DNA of 48,255 nt from positions 1-48,255 of the forward strand of contig CADBTW010000070.1 in NCBI GenBank assembly GCA_902797695.1, written 5' to 3'. The position numbers and the translations under genes were made by a program. The stretch comes from an uncultured Sutterellaceae bacterium. GTDB lineage: Bacteria; Pseudomonadota; Gammaproteobacteria; Burkholderiales; Burkholderiaceae_F. Positions 24,469 through 32,655 of this stretch are shown here, piece by piece (position 1 is the first letter of the stretch; each line of letters begins with the position of its first letter). The notes below the pieces were generated by a model. The model did no database searches, had not been told where the DNA came from, and saw only the letters and a list, made by a program, of their open reading frames with translations.

Positions 24469-25061
24469 CAGGCGGCTTTCCCGAGGCCGATCGCCTTCCT
24501 GATTTCCTCCGCCGTCATGTCGCCGAAGAGCGGAATGTAGCGGCCGTCCGGGGTCCTGTAGATCCCGAGCGGAACAGACGTGCCGCCAGACTTCCGGAAG
24601 ATCCGGGAGTTTTCCCACGCGGTGTCCCGCTCCTCCTGCGTCACCGGGTGCTCCTTCGGATCGATCCCGCGGAAGTCCGGGTCGTTGAAGAGGTCCTCGG
24701 ATTCGGACGCGAGCGCGTAGGGGTCCGCCGCCGCGAGCACCGCCGCCGCCTGCGCCGTGCTCACGTCCTTCGTGACGCAGACCGGGTACCAGCGGAAGTC
24801 AATCTCGCGCTCCAGCACCTTCGCCGTTTCCCAGAACCTGTGGCACCAGGGGCACTGGAGGTCGAACGCGACGACGACCCGCGGGAGCCCCCCGGGGCAG
24901 CCGGGCCGCCCGAAGCCCCTGCCCTTCGCGAGGAAGCGCTCGTAGATCGCGTCGAGCTGCGTTCCCGCCCGGAGCTTCGGGTATCCGGGCGCGGATGGGA
25001 TCGGGAACACCGGGTCGCCCGGTTTCCTCAGCGCGCAGCAGGTCTTGCCCTGTTCAGCCAT
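24468..25061 (-). CDS. thioredoxin-fold protein with CPWC motif (DsbA/DsbG-like)
   Basis: This 197-residue protein has a CPWC active site (C70, C73) in FDLQCPWCHRFWETAK, and near the end a TSVP cis-proline motif followed by GIYRTPDGRYIPLFG, as in DsbC/DsbG-like disulfide proteins. There is no signal peptide, so it appears cytoplasmic. An N-terminal CC (8-9) and a GCPGG segment add further cysteines. The start is set at 25061 (GGGGG a few bases upstream); the frame is open 66 bp further. It is coupled by TGATG to the arginase-fold gene and lies divergent from tonB across 333 bp with a Fur-box-like site. Confidence 0.76.
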   Translation of the reverse strand: MAEQGKTCCALRKPGDPVFPIPSAPGYPKLRAGTQLDAIYERFLAKGRGFGRPGCPGGLPRVVVAFDLQCPWCHRFWETAKVLEREIDFRWYPVCVTKDVSTAQAAAVLAAADPYALASESEDLFNDPDFRGIDPKEHPVTQEERDTAWENSRIFRKSGGTSVPLGIYRTPDGRYIPLFGDMTAEEIRKAIGLGKAA

Positions 25062-25290
25062 TTTTACCCCCACTGAAAAATCGGTATCTGTTCCTAGGGA
25101 TTCTAGGCGCAATTCCCTCATGCCCAATGCGCGGCCAGCCGTAGGCTGCAGCGCCTAAGGACTTCACTGTATCCAGTCAGGGTTAGGGGAAAGCGATATC
25201 GCCTGTTTTTTTCAAATTGTTACAGGCAATTGCGAATGATTCTTGTTTTAGGACAGGGAAGAGGCAGGTGCGCCACACGGAAAACGTAAT

Positions 25291-25305
25291 TGAGAATCTA
25301 TATCA
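25291..25305. promoter_or_regulatory. Fur-box-like operator upstream of tonB
   Basis: TGAGAATCTATATCA matches the 7-1-7 Fur pattern TGATAATnATTATCA at 12 of 14 positions. It lies 90 bp before the tonB start in the AT-rich divergent region 25062-25394, and the genes beyond are tonB, exbB, exbD and a receptor. A poorer match at 25231-25245 (TGCGAATGATTCTTG, 9 of 14) may be a second half. A lone TGAGAAT half-site also precedes the receptor gene (27485-27491). Confidence 0.62.
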
Positions 25306-25394
25306 TTAACAGTGCGGATGACAACCGCCATGATTTTGACCTTCATTTCGGTTAACGCCGAAAGATTTCCGCTTGGCATTTCAGGAGAGAGATC

Positions 25395-26270
25395 GTGCGG
25401 CTTGATGAGAGGAGTGCTTCACGTAAGGCCCTTGCCTGCGTGATCGCGGCGCATGCCGCGGGACTCGCCGCGCTCGCGCTCTTCAGCCTCGCCCATCCGG
25501 CTCCTGAAAAGGCGATCGCGATCGAGGTCGTGGATCCGGGAACGGGGTCCGGGGAAGAGGCCAGGGCGCCTGGCCCCGAGAAGGGAAATTCCGGGGAAAA
25601 GGCCGGCGCAGAAACACCGAAGGCCGCGAACAAGGCGGCTCCGGCGGCAAGCGCGCCGAAGCCGAAGGCGCCCGCGGCTGAAAGGGCGCCCGTCCGCACG
25701 GCGAGCGCTCCGGCTGAAACGCCTGTTGCTCCCGCTCCTGCGCCTGTCCCCGCGCCCGCGCCGGTGCAGCCGCAGCCGAAAGCCGCGGCTCCCGCGGGGG
25801 CCGCTCCGGCGACCGGCGCTGCCGCTCCGGGAACCGCCGGACGGGCGGGCCCGGGCAACGCGAAGGGCGAATCGGGCGGCGGCCACGGCGCTTCCGGGAA
25901 GCCGGGCGGCGGCAGGGGACAGGGCGACTCGGGCGGTTCGGGCGCTTCCAGCAGCGGCACCGGGAAGGGCGCGGCTTCTTCGGCTCCCGCGAGCTCGCGG
26001 GACAAGGCCCTTGTCCTTCACCGGGTCGAACCCGCGTACCCCGTTCGCGCGCGGCAGCGGGGGCTCGAGGGAGCCGTCGGGCTTTCCGTCACGATCAGCC
26101 CGGAAGGGCTTCCTTCCTCGGTTTCGGTCGCGAACTCGAGCGGGAGCGACATGCTTGACCAGGCGGCAGCGGACGCGGTGCGGAAGTGGCGGTTCGCCCC
26201 GTATCGCGAGAACGGCAGGGCGGTCGCGAGGACCTACAGGATCGAGGTGGGTTTCAGCCTGAAGCGGTAG
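25395..26270 (+). CDS. tonB: TonB energy-transducing protein
   Basis: This 291-residue protein is anchored by one N-terminal helix (about 12-32, ALACVIAAHAAGLAALALF), followed by a Pro/Ala/Lys-rich spanning region (about 60-135), a Gly/Ser-rich stretch (about 145-195) and the TonB C-terminal domain (about 205-290). That domain starts VEPAYPVRARQRGLEG and includes AAADAVRKWRFAPYRENG. It carries the proton-motive force from ExbBD to outer-membrane receptors. The GTG start follows AGGAGAGA. The long Gly-rich part is an extra beyond the usual proline-rich region. It is the first gene of tonB-exbB-exbD (68-bp gap). Confidence 0.92.
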   Translation: MRLDERSASRKALACVIAAHAAGLAALALFSLAHPAPEKAIAIEVVDPGTGSGEEARAPGPEKGNSGEKAGAETPKAANKAAPAASAPKPKAPAAERAPVRTASAPAETPVAPAPAPVPAPAPVQPQPKAAAPAGAAPATGAAAPGTAGRAGPGNAKGESGGGHGASGKPGGGRGQGDSGGSGASSSGTGKGAASSAPASSRDKALVLHRVEPAYPVRARQRGLEGAVGLSVTISPEGLPSSVSVANSSGSDMLDQAAADAVRKWRFAPYRENGRAVARTYRIEVGFSLKR

Positions 26271-26338
26271 CGGGCGCACGGGAAACGAGGCGGTGACCCC
26301 CTTCGGGCCACCGCCCTCAAAAAAGAGGAAAGCGCGGA

Positions 26339-27019
26339 ATGCAGACATTCAACCTTTTTGAAATCCTTTCGAAGACCGATGCCGTGGGCCTCGCGGTCGC
26401 GGCGTTCCTTCTTCTCATGTCGATCGCCTCGTGGTGGCTGATCGTGATGGGCGCCATGCGGCTCCGGAGGCTTCGCGCGGAGCGGAGCGCGGCCGGCCGC
26501 TTTTGGGACGGCGAGAGCCCCGAGGCGTGCCTCGGGTCGCTCGGCGCGGGTTCCGGATCCTGGCGCGAGGTCGCGGAGGCCGGGGCCGAGGCGGGACGCG
26601 CCTATGACGAGCGGGGCAATGCCGGGAGCCTCGCCGAAAAGGCGGACTGGGTCGAGCGGGGATCGGCGTCCGCGATCGAGCGCATCTCGCAGCGGATCTC
26701 GCGGGGCCTTCCCGCGCTCTCCTCGATCGGCGCCACGGCGCCCTTTGTCGGGCTCTTCGGAACGGTCTGGGGCATCTACCACACCCTGATGTCGCTCTCC
26801 TCCGGCGGCCAGATGACGATCGACCAGGTGGCGGGCCCGATCGGCGAATCCCTCGTGATGACGGGCTTCGGGCTCTTCGTCGCGATCCCCGCGGTGCTCG
26901 GGAACAACGCGATCGCGGCCGGGAACCGCGCGGTGCTCGAGGATCTCGCGTCCTTCGCAGGGCGCCTCGCCACCTACCTCGCGACTGGGAAGAAGCCCGG
27001 TTCCGCTAGAAGCGAATGA
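26339..27019 (+). CDS. exbB: ExbB proton channel subunit
   Basis: This 226-residue inner-membrane protein of the MotA/TolQ/ExbB family has helices at about 15-37, 127-150 and 168-192. The family core is easy to see: LPALSSIGATAPFVGLFGTV, WGIYHTL and GPIGESLVMTGFGLFVAIPAV. With ExbD it uses proton flow to drive TonB. The stop overlaps the exbD start as ATGA. Its position between tonB and exbD and its size fit the ExbB of TonB systems better than TolQ, because no tolR-tolA-tolB genes follow. Confidence 0.92.
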   Translation: MQTFNLFEILSKTDAVGLAVAAFLLLMSIASWWLIVMGAMRLRRLRAERSAAGRFWDGESPEACLGSLGAGSGSWREVAEAGAEAGRAYDERGNAGSLAEKADWVERGSASAIERISQRISRGLPALSSIGATAPFVGLFGTVWGIYHTLMSLSSGGQMTIDQVAGPIGESLVMTGFGLFVAIPAVLGNNAIAAGNRAVLEDLASFAGRLATYLATGKKPGSARSE

Positions 27020-27438
27020 TGAGCCGCGCGAGACGCCTCCTTCCCGAGGCCGAGAACCGGGTGATGGGCGACATCAACGTGACGCCGATGGTGGACATCA
27101 TGCTTGTCCTCCTCATCGTCTTCATCATCACCGCGCCCGTGATGCACGAGGCCTTCAGGCTCTCGCTCCCCACGGACCGCGCCGAGAAGCTGGAAGCCCC
27201 GAAGAAGGACCTCACGATCGAAGTGGACCGCACGGGCGCCATGTCGATCGACGGCACGAGATCTGAGGAGGCCGCGATCCGGGAGAAGCTCGTCCAGGCG
27301 GCGGCTGACGATCCCTCGACTCCGGTCCGGATCCGCGCGGACGAGCGGACCGAGTACGGGAACGTCGCCCGAGCGATGGCGATGGCGCGCGAATCGGGCC
27401 TTTCGAAGATCCTCTTCGTCACGGCTCCGCGGAAGTAG
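27016..27438 (+). CDS. exbD: ExbD accessory subunit
   Basis: This 140-residue protein has a single N-terminal helix with the critical aspartate in NVTPMVDIMLVLLIVFIIT (about 18-36), then a periplasmic domain ending in YGNVARAMAMARESGLSKILFV. Length and motif are normal for ExbD/TolR. It begins on the ATGA shared with exbB, so the two subunits are translationally coupled. The receptor gene follows after 140 bp that hold a 6-bp hairpin (27465-27480) without a T-run. Confidence 0.92.
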   Translation: MMSRARRLLPEAENRVMGDINVTPMVDIMLVLLIVFIITAPVMHEAFRLSLPTDRAEKLEAPKKDLTIEVDRTGAMSIDGTRSEEAAIREKLVQAAADDPSTPVRIRADERTEYGNVARAMAMARESGLSKILFVTAPRK

Positions 27439-27578
27439 CGCGGGGCAAGGCCCGGGAGGAAGCGGCGGCGTGTTCGCCGCGAATGAGAATCGAAGCGAAG
27501 TGAAGAATTAAAAGCGATAAGCCCCTGCCGCGAGAAAATAGCCGGGGCAATGCAGCACGTTCAAAGGAAATGAACAAA

Positions 27579-29816
27579 ATGAAGAAGAACAGGGCAGCAA
27601 TGCTCCAGGTCGCGGCGGCGGTTTCAGCCGCTCTCGCCTCGGGAGCGGCGGTAGCGGCTGACGCGCCCGCCTCCCAGACCCTTGACCGGGTCGAGGTGAC
27701 CGCCGCGGCGCCCGAGGACTACACGTACTCGGTGAACGGGGTCGAGACTGACCTCTCCCCCTTCGGGACCACGATCCGCGAGACGCCGCAGTCGTTCTCC
27801 GTCCTCTCCTCGAAGGAGATCGAGGAGCAGAACTACGCGGACCTCGCCGACGCGATGCGCCACATCACGGGCGTGAACGTCACGCCGAACTTCGGCGCGA
27901 ACTCCTACGTCTTCTGGTCCCGCGGCTTCCAGATGAACCAGCTGTCGGAAGACGGCGTCTCCGGGATCGCCCCGGGGTTCCACGGATCCGGGAACTCGTT
28001 CGCTGACGGCGGCATGACGAACGACCTCGCGATCTACGACCGGATCGAAGTGCTCCGCGGCCCGTCCGGCCTCATCCAGGGCATGAGCGAGCCGGGCGGC
28101 ACCGTGAACATGGTGAGGAAGAAGCCGCTCATGACGCCGGAATTCACCGAGAGCACCTCGGTCGGGAGCTACCACCGGTTCCGCCAGACGGTCGACCTTT
28201 CGCGGCCCCTGAACGCGGCGAAGACGCTTCGCGGCCGCGTCGTCATGGCGGGCGACACCGGGAAGTCGATCCAGGACTCCGTCTCCCACAAGGAAGGCAC
28301 GTTCTACGGCGTGATCGAGGCGGACCTCACGCCCCGCACGAAGCTCGACCTCGGCGCGCTCTACATGCATTCCTCGCGCCGCGCCGACTACTACGGCGTC
28401 CCGCTTTTCTACGACAAGAAGACGAAGGCGATCACGGACAGCGACCTTCCGCGCTCCAAGTACTATGGCGCCGACTGGAACCGCTACCGCAACAACAAGG
28501 TGAACCTCTTCGGCGAATTCACCCACAGCTTCAACGACGACTGGAAGGTCGAGGCTCACGCCGACTGGTCGAAGACGAGCGGCACGAACCGGTTCGGCCG
28601 CGTGATCAATTCGAACGGCATCACCCCGACGAACACACTCCTCCAGGTCGGCGGCCAGGCGAACAACGCCTACTGGTACGACCTCGGGCTTGAGGAGATC
28701 AAGCTCTCCGCGAAGCTTGACGGCCACTACCGGCTCTTCGGCCACAGGCACGAGGCGTTCATCGGCGCGTCCTACGCCCACTCGAAGGTCGACACGGACG
28801 AAGTCCGCGCGACCCCGAAGAAGTACGGGAAGGTGCCGGCGGCCGACTACCGGCCCTGGATGCTTTCCGAACCCGACTGGTCGAAGCCCACCTACAACCG
28901 GACTTATAAGCCCGAGGACACCGAGGCCGCGCTCAACATCGGCACCCGGTACGAGTTGATCGACCCCGTGCACATCCTGATCGGCGGGCGCCTCGCGCAC
29001 TTTAAGAGCGAGCCGAACACGTTCAACCACCTGAACAACAAGGACATCTCGGGCGAATCCGAGTCGAAGACGAAGTTCATCCCGTACGCCGGCATCACCT
29101 GGGACATCGTTCCGAACCTCACTGCCTACGCGAGCTACACCGACATCTACCAGCCGGCGGGCCTCGACGAGAACAACAAGGTCCTGAAGCCCGTGACCGG
29201 CGAGCAGTACGAGGCCGGCGTCAAGGCTGACCTCTTCCAGAAGAAGGCGAGCGCGACGTTCGCGGTCTTCCGCATCAACCAGAAGGATCGCGTCGTGAAC
29301 ACCTGGGGCTACGACGCTGCGGGCGAGTGGTTCGACCACTACGAGAACGGCGGCAAGGTGAAGAGCCAGGGGTTCGAGTTCGAGCTCACGGGCGAAGTCC
29401 TTCCCTTCTGGAACGTCACCGCGGGCTACACCTACAACCACTCCGAGTACGAGGACGACGAGGGCAGCGTGAAGACCCGCAAGGCCGGCATGCTGAACAG
29501 CCCGCACACGGCTCGCCACATCTGGCACCTCTCCACGACCTACCGGCTCCCCTTCTGGCAGCGCCGCATCATGCTGATGGCGGGGATGCGCGGCCAGAGC
29601 CGCACGACCTCGACCTACAATGCCTTCCAGGGCGGGTACTCGGTCTGGGACTTCGGGGTTTCGGCTGACCTCACCGACCGCTGGAACCTCCGCGCGAGCC
29701 TCTACAACGCGTTCGACAAGAAGTACTACGAGAACTACAAGAACCGCACGTACTACCTGAACAACGTCTACGGCGACCCGCGCACCCTGATGGTGACGCT
29801 TACCGGCCGGTTCTAG
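27579..29816 (+). CDS. TonB-dependent siderophore-type receptor
   Basis: This 745-residue outer-membrane protein has a signal peptide (1-28, ends AVAAD), a TonB-box-like LDRVEVTAA, a plug domain at about 50-165 (RETPQSFSVLSSKEIEEQ and IEVLRGPSGLIQGMSEPGG), a 22-strand barrel and the terminal aromatic TLTGRF. The FhuE/FpvA-type wording of the plug suggests a ferric siderophore. There is no extra N-terminal signalling domain, so transcription control through a sigma/anti-sigma pair is unlikely. I start at 27579, 10 nt after AAGGA; an ATG at 27570 is too close to it but possible. It is probably Fur-controlled with the tonB operon. Confidence 0.9.
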   Translation: MKKNRAAMLQVAAAVSAALASGAAVAADAPASQTLDRVEVTAAAPEDYTYSVNGVETDLSPFGTTIRETPQSFSVLSSKEIEEQNYADLADAMRHITGVNVTPNFGANSYVFWSRGFQMNQLSEDGVSGIAPGFHGSGNSFADGGMTNDLAIYDRIEVLRGPSGLIQGMSEPGGTVNMVRKKPLMTPEFTESTSVGSYHRFRQTVDLSRPLNAAKTLRGRVVMAGDTGKSIQDSVSHKEGTFYGVIEADLTPRTKLDLGALYMHSSRRADYYGVPLFYDKKTKAITDSDLPRSKYYGADWNRYRNNKVNLFGEFTHSFNDDWKVEAHADWSKTSGTNRFGRVINSNGITPTNTLLQVGGQANNAYWYDLGLEEIKLSAKLDGHYRLFGHRHEAFIGASYAHSKVDTDEVRATPKKYGKVPAADYRPWMLSEPDWSKPTYNRTYKPEDTEAALNIGTRYELIDPVHILIGGRLAHFKSEPNTFNHLNNKDISGESESKTKFIPYAGITWDIVPNLTAYASYTDIYQPAGLDENNKVLKPVTGEQYEAGVKADLFQKKASATFAVFRINQKDRVVNTWGYDAAGEWFDHYENGGKVKSQGFEFELTGEVLPFWNVTAGYTYNHSEYEDDEGSVKTRKAGMLNSPHTARHIWHLSTTYRLPFWQRRIMLMAGMRGQSRTTSTYNAFQGGYSVWDFGVSADLTDRWNLRASLYNAFDKKYYENYKNRTYYLNNVYGDPRTLMVTLTGRF

Positions 29817-29935
29817 CGGCTGGCTAGTTACAGGAACTAGCGGGTTCCGGGGCGGGAGCGGGGCGAAGGCCGCTCCTCTCCGGGACCCGTCCGGTTCTCC
29901 CTCTTCCTCTGCCCCGGACTTTGCCCGGGACTTTT

Positions 29936-29969
29936 CCCCGGAGCCCGCCTTTGCCCCGGGGACGTTTTT
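29936..29969 (+). terminator. possible intrinsic terminator after the receptor gene
   Basis: CCCCGG (29936-29941) pairs with CCGGGG (29956-29961), followed by ACG and TTTTT (29965-29969). It ends just before the ABC gene, whose ribosome site is at 29974-29980. A second hairpin, GCTAGTT-ACAGG-AACTAGC at 29823-29841, lies right behind the receptor stop. Either would let the ABC gene have its own promoter. Confidence 0.45.
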
Positions 29970-29990
29970 AACTAGGGAGCTCCCCGTCTC

Positions 29991-31715
29991 ATGAAGCTTC
30001 TCACCGCTTTCTGGCGGCTCGCGTCCCCGTTCTGGTTCGGGAAGAAGGCCTGGAAGCCCTGGCTTCTCTTCCTGCTCTCAGTCGGCTGCTCGGTCGCCTT
30101 CGCCCGGGTCCTCGTCCTCGTCGCGCGCTGGAACAAGGAGTTCTTCGACGCGCTTTCGAAGTTCGAGGCGGAGCAGATGCCGCAGCTCCTTCTCGAATAC
30201 CTCCTCTACATCACCCTCATCGCGCTCTTCATCGTCCTCGGGAACTGGCTCATCAAGGCGGTGAAGTTCGAGTGGCGGGACTTCATGACGCGGGAGTTTG
30301 TTTCGAAGTGGCTCAAGGAGAGCGGCGAGTGGCGCCTGAAGCTCGAGGGCGAGCCCGACAACCCCGACCAGCGAATCGCGGAGGACCTCTGGATGCTCGC
30401 GGACGAGACGCTCTTCCTCGCGAAGAACTTCATCCAGACGATGACGCGGCTCGGGAGCTTCGTCGCGATCCTCTGGACGATGTCAGGCGTGCAGAGCGTC
30501 GCGCTTGGCGGGAGCACGGTCGAGGTCCACGGCTACCTCGTCTGGATCGCGCTCGTCTTCGCGGTCCTCTGCACGCTCTTCATGCACTGGGTCGGCCACC
30601 CCTTGAGGCCGCTCAACGTCGAGCGGCAGCGCCGCGAGGCGGACTTCCGTACGGCGCTCGTGAGGGTCCGGGAGAACGCGCCCGAGATCGCCCTCATGAA
30701 GGGGGAGCCCGCGGAGCGCTCGCGCCTTCTCGGGCTTTTCGCCCGCGTCCGCGACAACTGGTTCCGGCTGATCGGCCGGGAGCTGAAGGCCGAGACCTTC
30801 ACCGCGTTCCAGATGCGGCTCTCGTGGCTGATCCCGATCGCGGCGACCCTTCCCCCGTACCTCGCCCGGACGATGACGCTCGGGGACATCATGCAGGCGC
30901 GGAGCGCCTTCGAGAACGTGCTGGACGGCTTCCAGTGGTTCCTCGACTACTACAAGCGCCTCATCGCGCTCGCCGCCGTGATCGACCGTCTTTCCGGTTT
31001 TGCCGAGGCGCTTTCCCGCGTGAAGCGGGGCGGCGCAGGGCTTAGGGAGGAGGGGCACGAGCTCGGCGCCTCCGGACTCTCCGCTTCGGTCCCGTCAGGG
31101 CGGGTTCTCTTCAGCGGCCTCGACTTCACGGAGCCGGGCCCCGCCTGGCTCCGGATCGGGGGACCGAGCGGCACGGGGAAGACGATCTTCATCCGGACCG
31201 CTGCCGGGATCTGGCCCTGGAGCCGGGGCGAAGTGAGGCTCCCGACCGGGACGCGGATCTACCCGCAGAAGCCCTACCTTCCCGTGGCGACGCTTAAGGA
31301 AGTGCTCGCGTATCCGGACGACCCCGGGCGCTACCGCGACCGCGACTGCGTGGAGTCGCTCCGCGAGGCGGGCCTCGCCGGAATCGCCGGGCGGCTCAGC
31401 GACCGGGACGACTGGGGAAGGATACTTTCAGGCGGCGAGCAGCAGCGGGTCACCTTCGCCCGGATTCTCCTCCAGAAGCCCGCGACCGCGATCCTCGACG
31501 AGCCCACATCGGCGCTCGACCCCGAGTCCTCGCGCGCGATGGCGGAGCTCCTCAAGCGGAAGCTTCCGGGCTCGCTCCTTGTCTTCGTGACGCATGACAA
31601 CGCCTACGCGGATCTCTTCGACCGGACGATCGATCTCTCGCACGGGAAAGACGTGGCGAGCGCAGCACCCGCGGGCGAAGGAACCGTTGGGCGCGGAGTC
31701 CCCGCTGCCGGCTGA
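29991..31715 (+). CDS. ABC transporter, permease-ATPase fusion (YddA/SbmA-BacA type)
   Basis: This 574-residue protein has a membrane half of the ABC_membrane_2 (SbmA/BacA-like) type at about 1-320, with WNKEFFDALSKF, EWRDFMTREFVSKWL and RQRREADFRTALVRVRENA. The ATPase half (about 360-550) carries Walker A GPSGTGKT at 391, signature LSGGEQQR at 479, Walker B ILDEPTSALD with D503/E504 and the H-loop VTHD. All ATPase residues are complete. In YddA-like proteins the cargo is usually unknown; SbmA relatives move peptides. Lying right behind a siderophore receptor, it may move the siderophore or its iron complex across the inner membrane, but the direction cannot be read from sequence. Confidence 0.85.
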   Translation: MKLLTAFWRLASPFWFGKKAWKPWLLFLLSVGCSVAFARVLVLVARWNKEFFDALSKFEAEQMPQLLLEYLLYITLIALFIVLGNWLIKAVKFEWRDFMTREFVSKWLKESGEWRLKLEGEPDNPDQRIAEDLWMLADETLFLAKNFIQTMTRLGSFVAILWTMSGVQSVALGGSTVEVHGYLVWIALVFAVLCTLFMHWVGHPLRPLNVERQRREADFRTALVRVRENAPEIALMKGEPAERSRLLGLFARVRDNWFRLIGRELKAETFTAFQMRLSWLIPIAATLPPYLARTMTLGDIMQARSAFENVLDGFQWFLDYYKRLIALAAVIDRLSGFAEALSRVKRGGAGLREEGHELGASGLSASVPSGRVLFSGLDFTEPGPAWLRIGGPSGTGKTIFIRTAAGIWPWSRGEVRLPTGTRIYPQKPYLPVATLKEVLAYPDDPGRYRDRDCVESLREAGLAGIAGRLSDRDDWGRILSGGEQQRVTFARILLQKPATAILDEPTSALDPESSRAMAELLKRKLPGSLLVFVTHDNAYADLFDRTIDLSHGKDVASAAPAGEGTVGRGVPAAG

Positions 31716-31764
31716 AAGTTGGAAGGCCGATGCCGCTGGCGGATTCTGCCGGGCGTAAAGTGAT

Positions 31765-31788
31765 CCTCGTGGTCTTTCCACGAGGAGG
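31765..31788 (+). promoter_or_regulatory. hairpin overlapping the ribosome site of the KTSC gene
   Basis: CCTCGTGG (31765-31772) pairs perfectly with CCACGAGG (31778-31785) around the loop TCTTT. The right arm takes in the first three bases of the AGGAGG at 31783-31788 that serves the ATG at 31798. Folding would therefore hide part of the ribosome site. Confidence 0.55.
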
Positions 31789-31797
31789 GCGTCGGAA

Positions 31798-32082
31798 ATG
31801 GAATGGCGTGACATCAGGCGGGACGGAATCAGAAGGGCGCGGTTCGACCGGCGCTCGAGGGCGCTCGAGATCGAGTTTTCCTCGGGGCGCGCGATGCGGT
31901 TCGCGGCTATGGATGAAGAGGTAGCCCGACGGTTCCTCGCGTCCTCTTCCCCGATGAGCTTCTTCCGGAACGAGATCGAGGAGGAGTACGAGGGGACGGA
32001 GTTCGAGCCCGGGAAGGAGGAGAAGGAAGGAAAGGCGTCCCGCGAGGACGCGGAGAAGCTCTGGAACTCGCTCTTCAAGTGA
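31798..32082 (+). CDS. KTSC-domain protein
   Basis: This 94-residue protein contains a KTSC domain at about 3-67: IRRARFDRRSRALEIEFSSG, MRFAAMDEEVARRFLASSSP, and FFRNEIEEEYEG. The domain is named from the C-terminus of a lysyl-tRNA synthetase and often stands alone; its biochemical role is not established. The tail is Glu/Lys-rich. An AGGAGG with 8-nt spacing precedes the ATG and is partly covered by a hairpin. The ogt gene follows after 13 bp, so the two are co-transcribed, hinting at a nucleic-acid-related job. Confidence 0.8.
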   Translation: MEWRDIRRDGIRRARFDRRSRALEIEFSSGRAMRFAAMDEEVARRFLASSSPMSFFRNEIEEEYEGTEFEPGKEEKEGKASREDAEKLWNSLFK

Positions 32083-32095
32083 GAAGGAGGCCGGA

Positions 32096-32629
32096 ATGAG
32101 GAAGCACGCGCTTTCCGGCTCTGCCCGGACCGTGACGGTCGAGCGGCTAGAAACGCCCGCGGGAGCGCTTCTCATCGGGGACTCGGACGGCGCCCTCGTC
32201 TTCATCGACTGGGAGTCGGGGAAGCACGGGAGTTCAGCCCGGGTCCTTTCGAAAGCCGGGCTCCGGGCCGTCCCTGGCTCCACTCCCCTCACTCGCAGGG
32301 CTTCTTCCGAGCTTCGCGAATACTTCGAAGGGAAAAGGAAGTCGTTCGACCTTCCGCTTCTTCCGATCGGGTCCGACTTTGAAAAGGCGGTCTGGCAGGA
32401 GCTCGGCCGGGTCCCCTGGGGCACTACGACGACCTACGGCGCGATCGCCCGTGGAATCGGGAAGCCGAAGGCCGCCCACGCGGTGGGAGCCGCGGTAGGC
32501 AGGAACCCCTTCGCGATCGTCATTCCCTGCCACCGGGTGCTCGGGAAGGACGGCGGCCTCACGGGCTACGACGGGGGGCTTGCCGCGAAGACTCTCCTCC
32601 TCAGGCTCGAAGGCGCGCTTCTCGCCTGA
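32096..32629 (+). CDS. ogt: methylated-DNA-protein cysteine methyltransferase
   Basis: This 177-residue suicide repair protein moves the alkyl group from O6-alkylguanine (and O4-alkylthymine) in DNA to its own cysteine. The active-site motif PCHRV has the acceptor C145, preceded by the DNA-binding helix region TTYGAIARGIGKPKAAHAVG and GRNPFAIVI. The N-terminal half lacks the Ada zinc domain, so it is an Ogt-type, not an Ada-type, protein. It is the second gene of a pair with the KTSC gene, and it converges on the SpmAB-like gene. Confidence 0.92.
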   Translation: MRKHALSGSARTVTVERLETPAGALLIGDSDGALVFIDWESGKHGSSARVLSKAGLRAVPGSTPLTRRASSELREYFEGKRKSFDLPLLPIGSDFEKAVWQELGRVPWGTTTTYGAIARGIGKPKAAHAVGAAVGRNPFAIVIPCHRVLGKDGGLTGYDGGLAAKTLLLRLEGALLA

Positions 32630-32655
32630 GCGGTGCTTTTCCCCCGCCTCGGCGG

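Noticed and set aside
27485-27499. Fur box directly before the receptor gene
   Set aside because: Only the left half (TGAGAAT) fits; the right half does not match, so it is kept only as a remark.
27624-29528. 634-codon minus-strand frame opposite the TonB-dependent receptor
   Set aside because: Shadow of a clear receptor; Val/Arg/Asp-rich with no motif.
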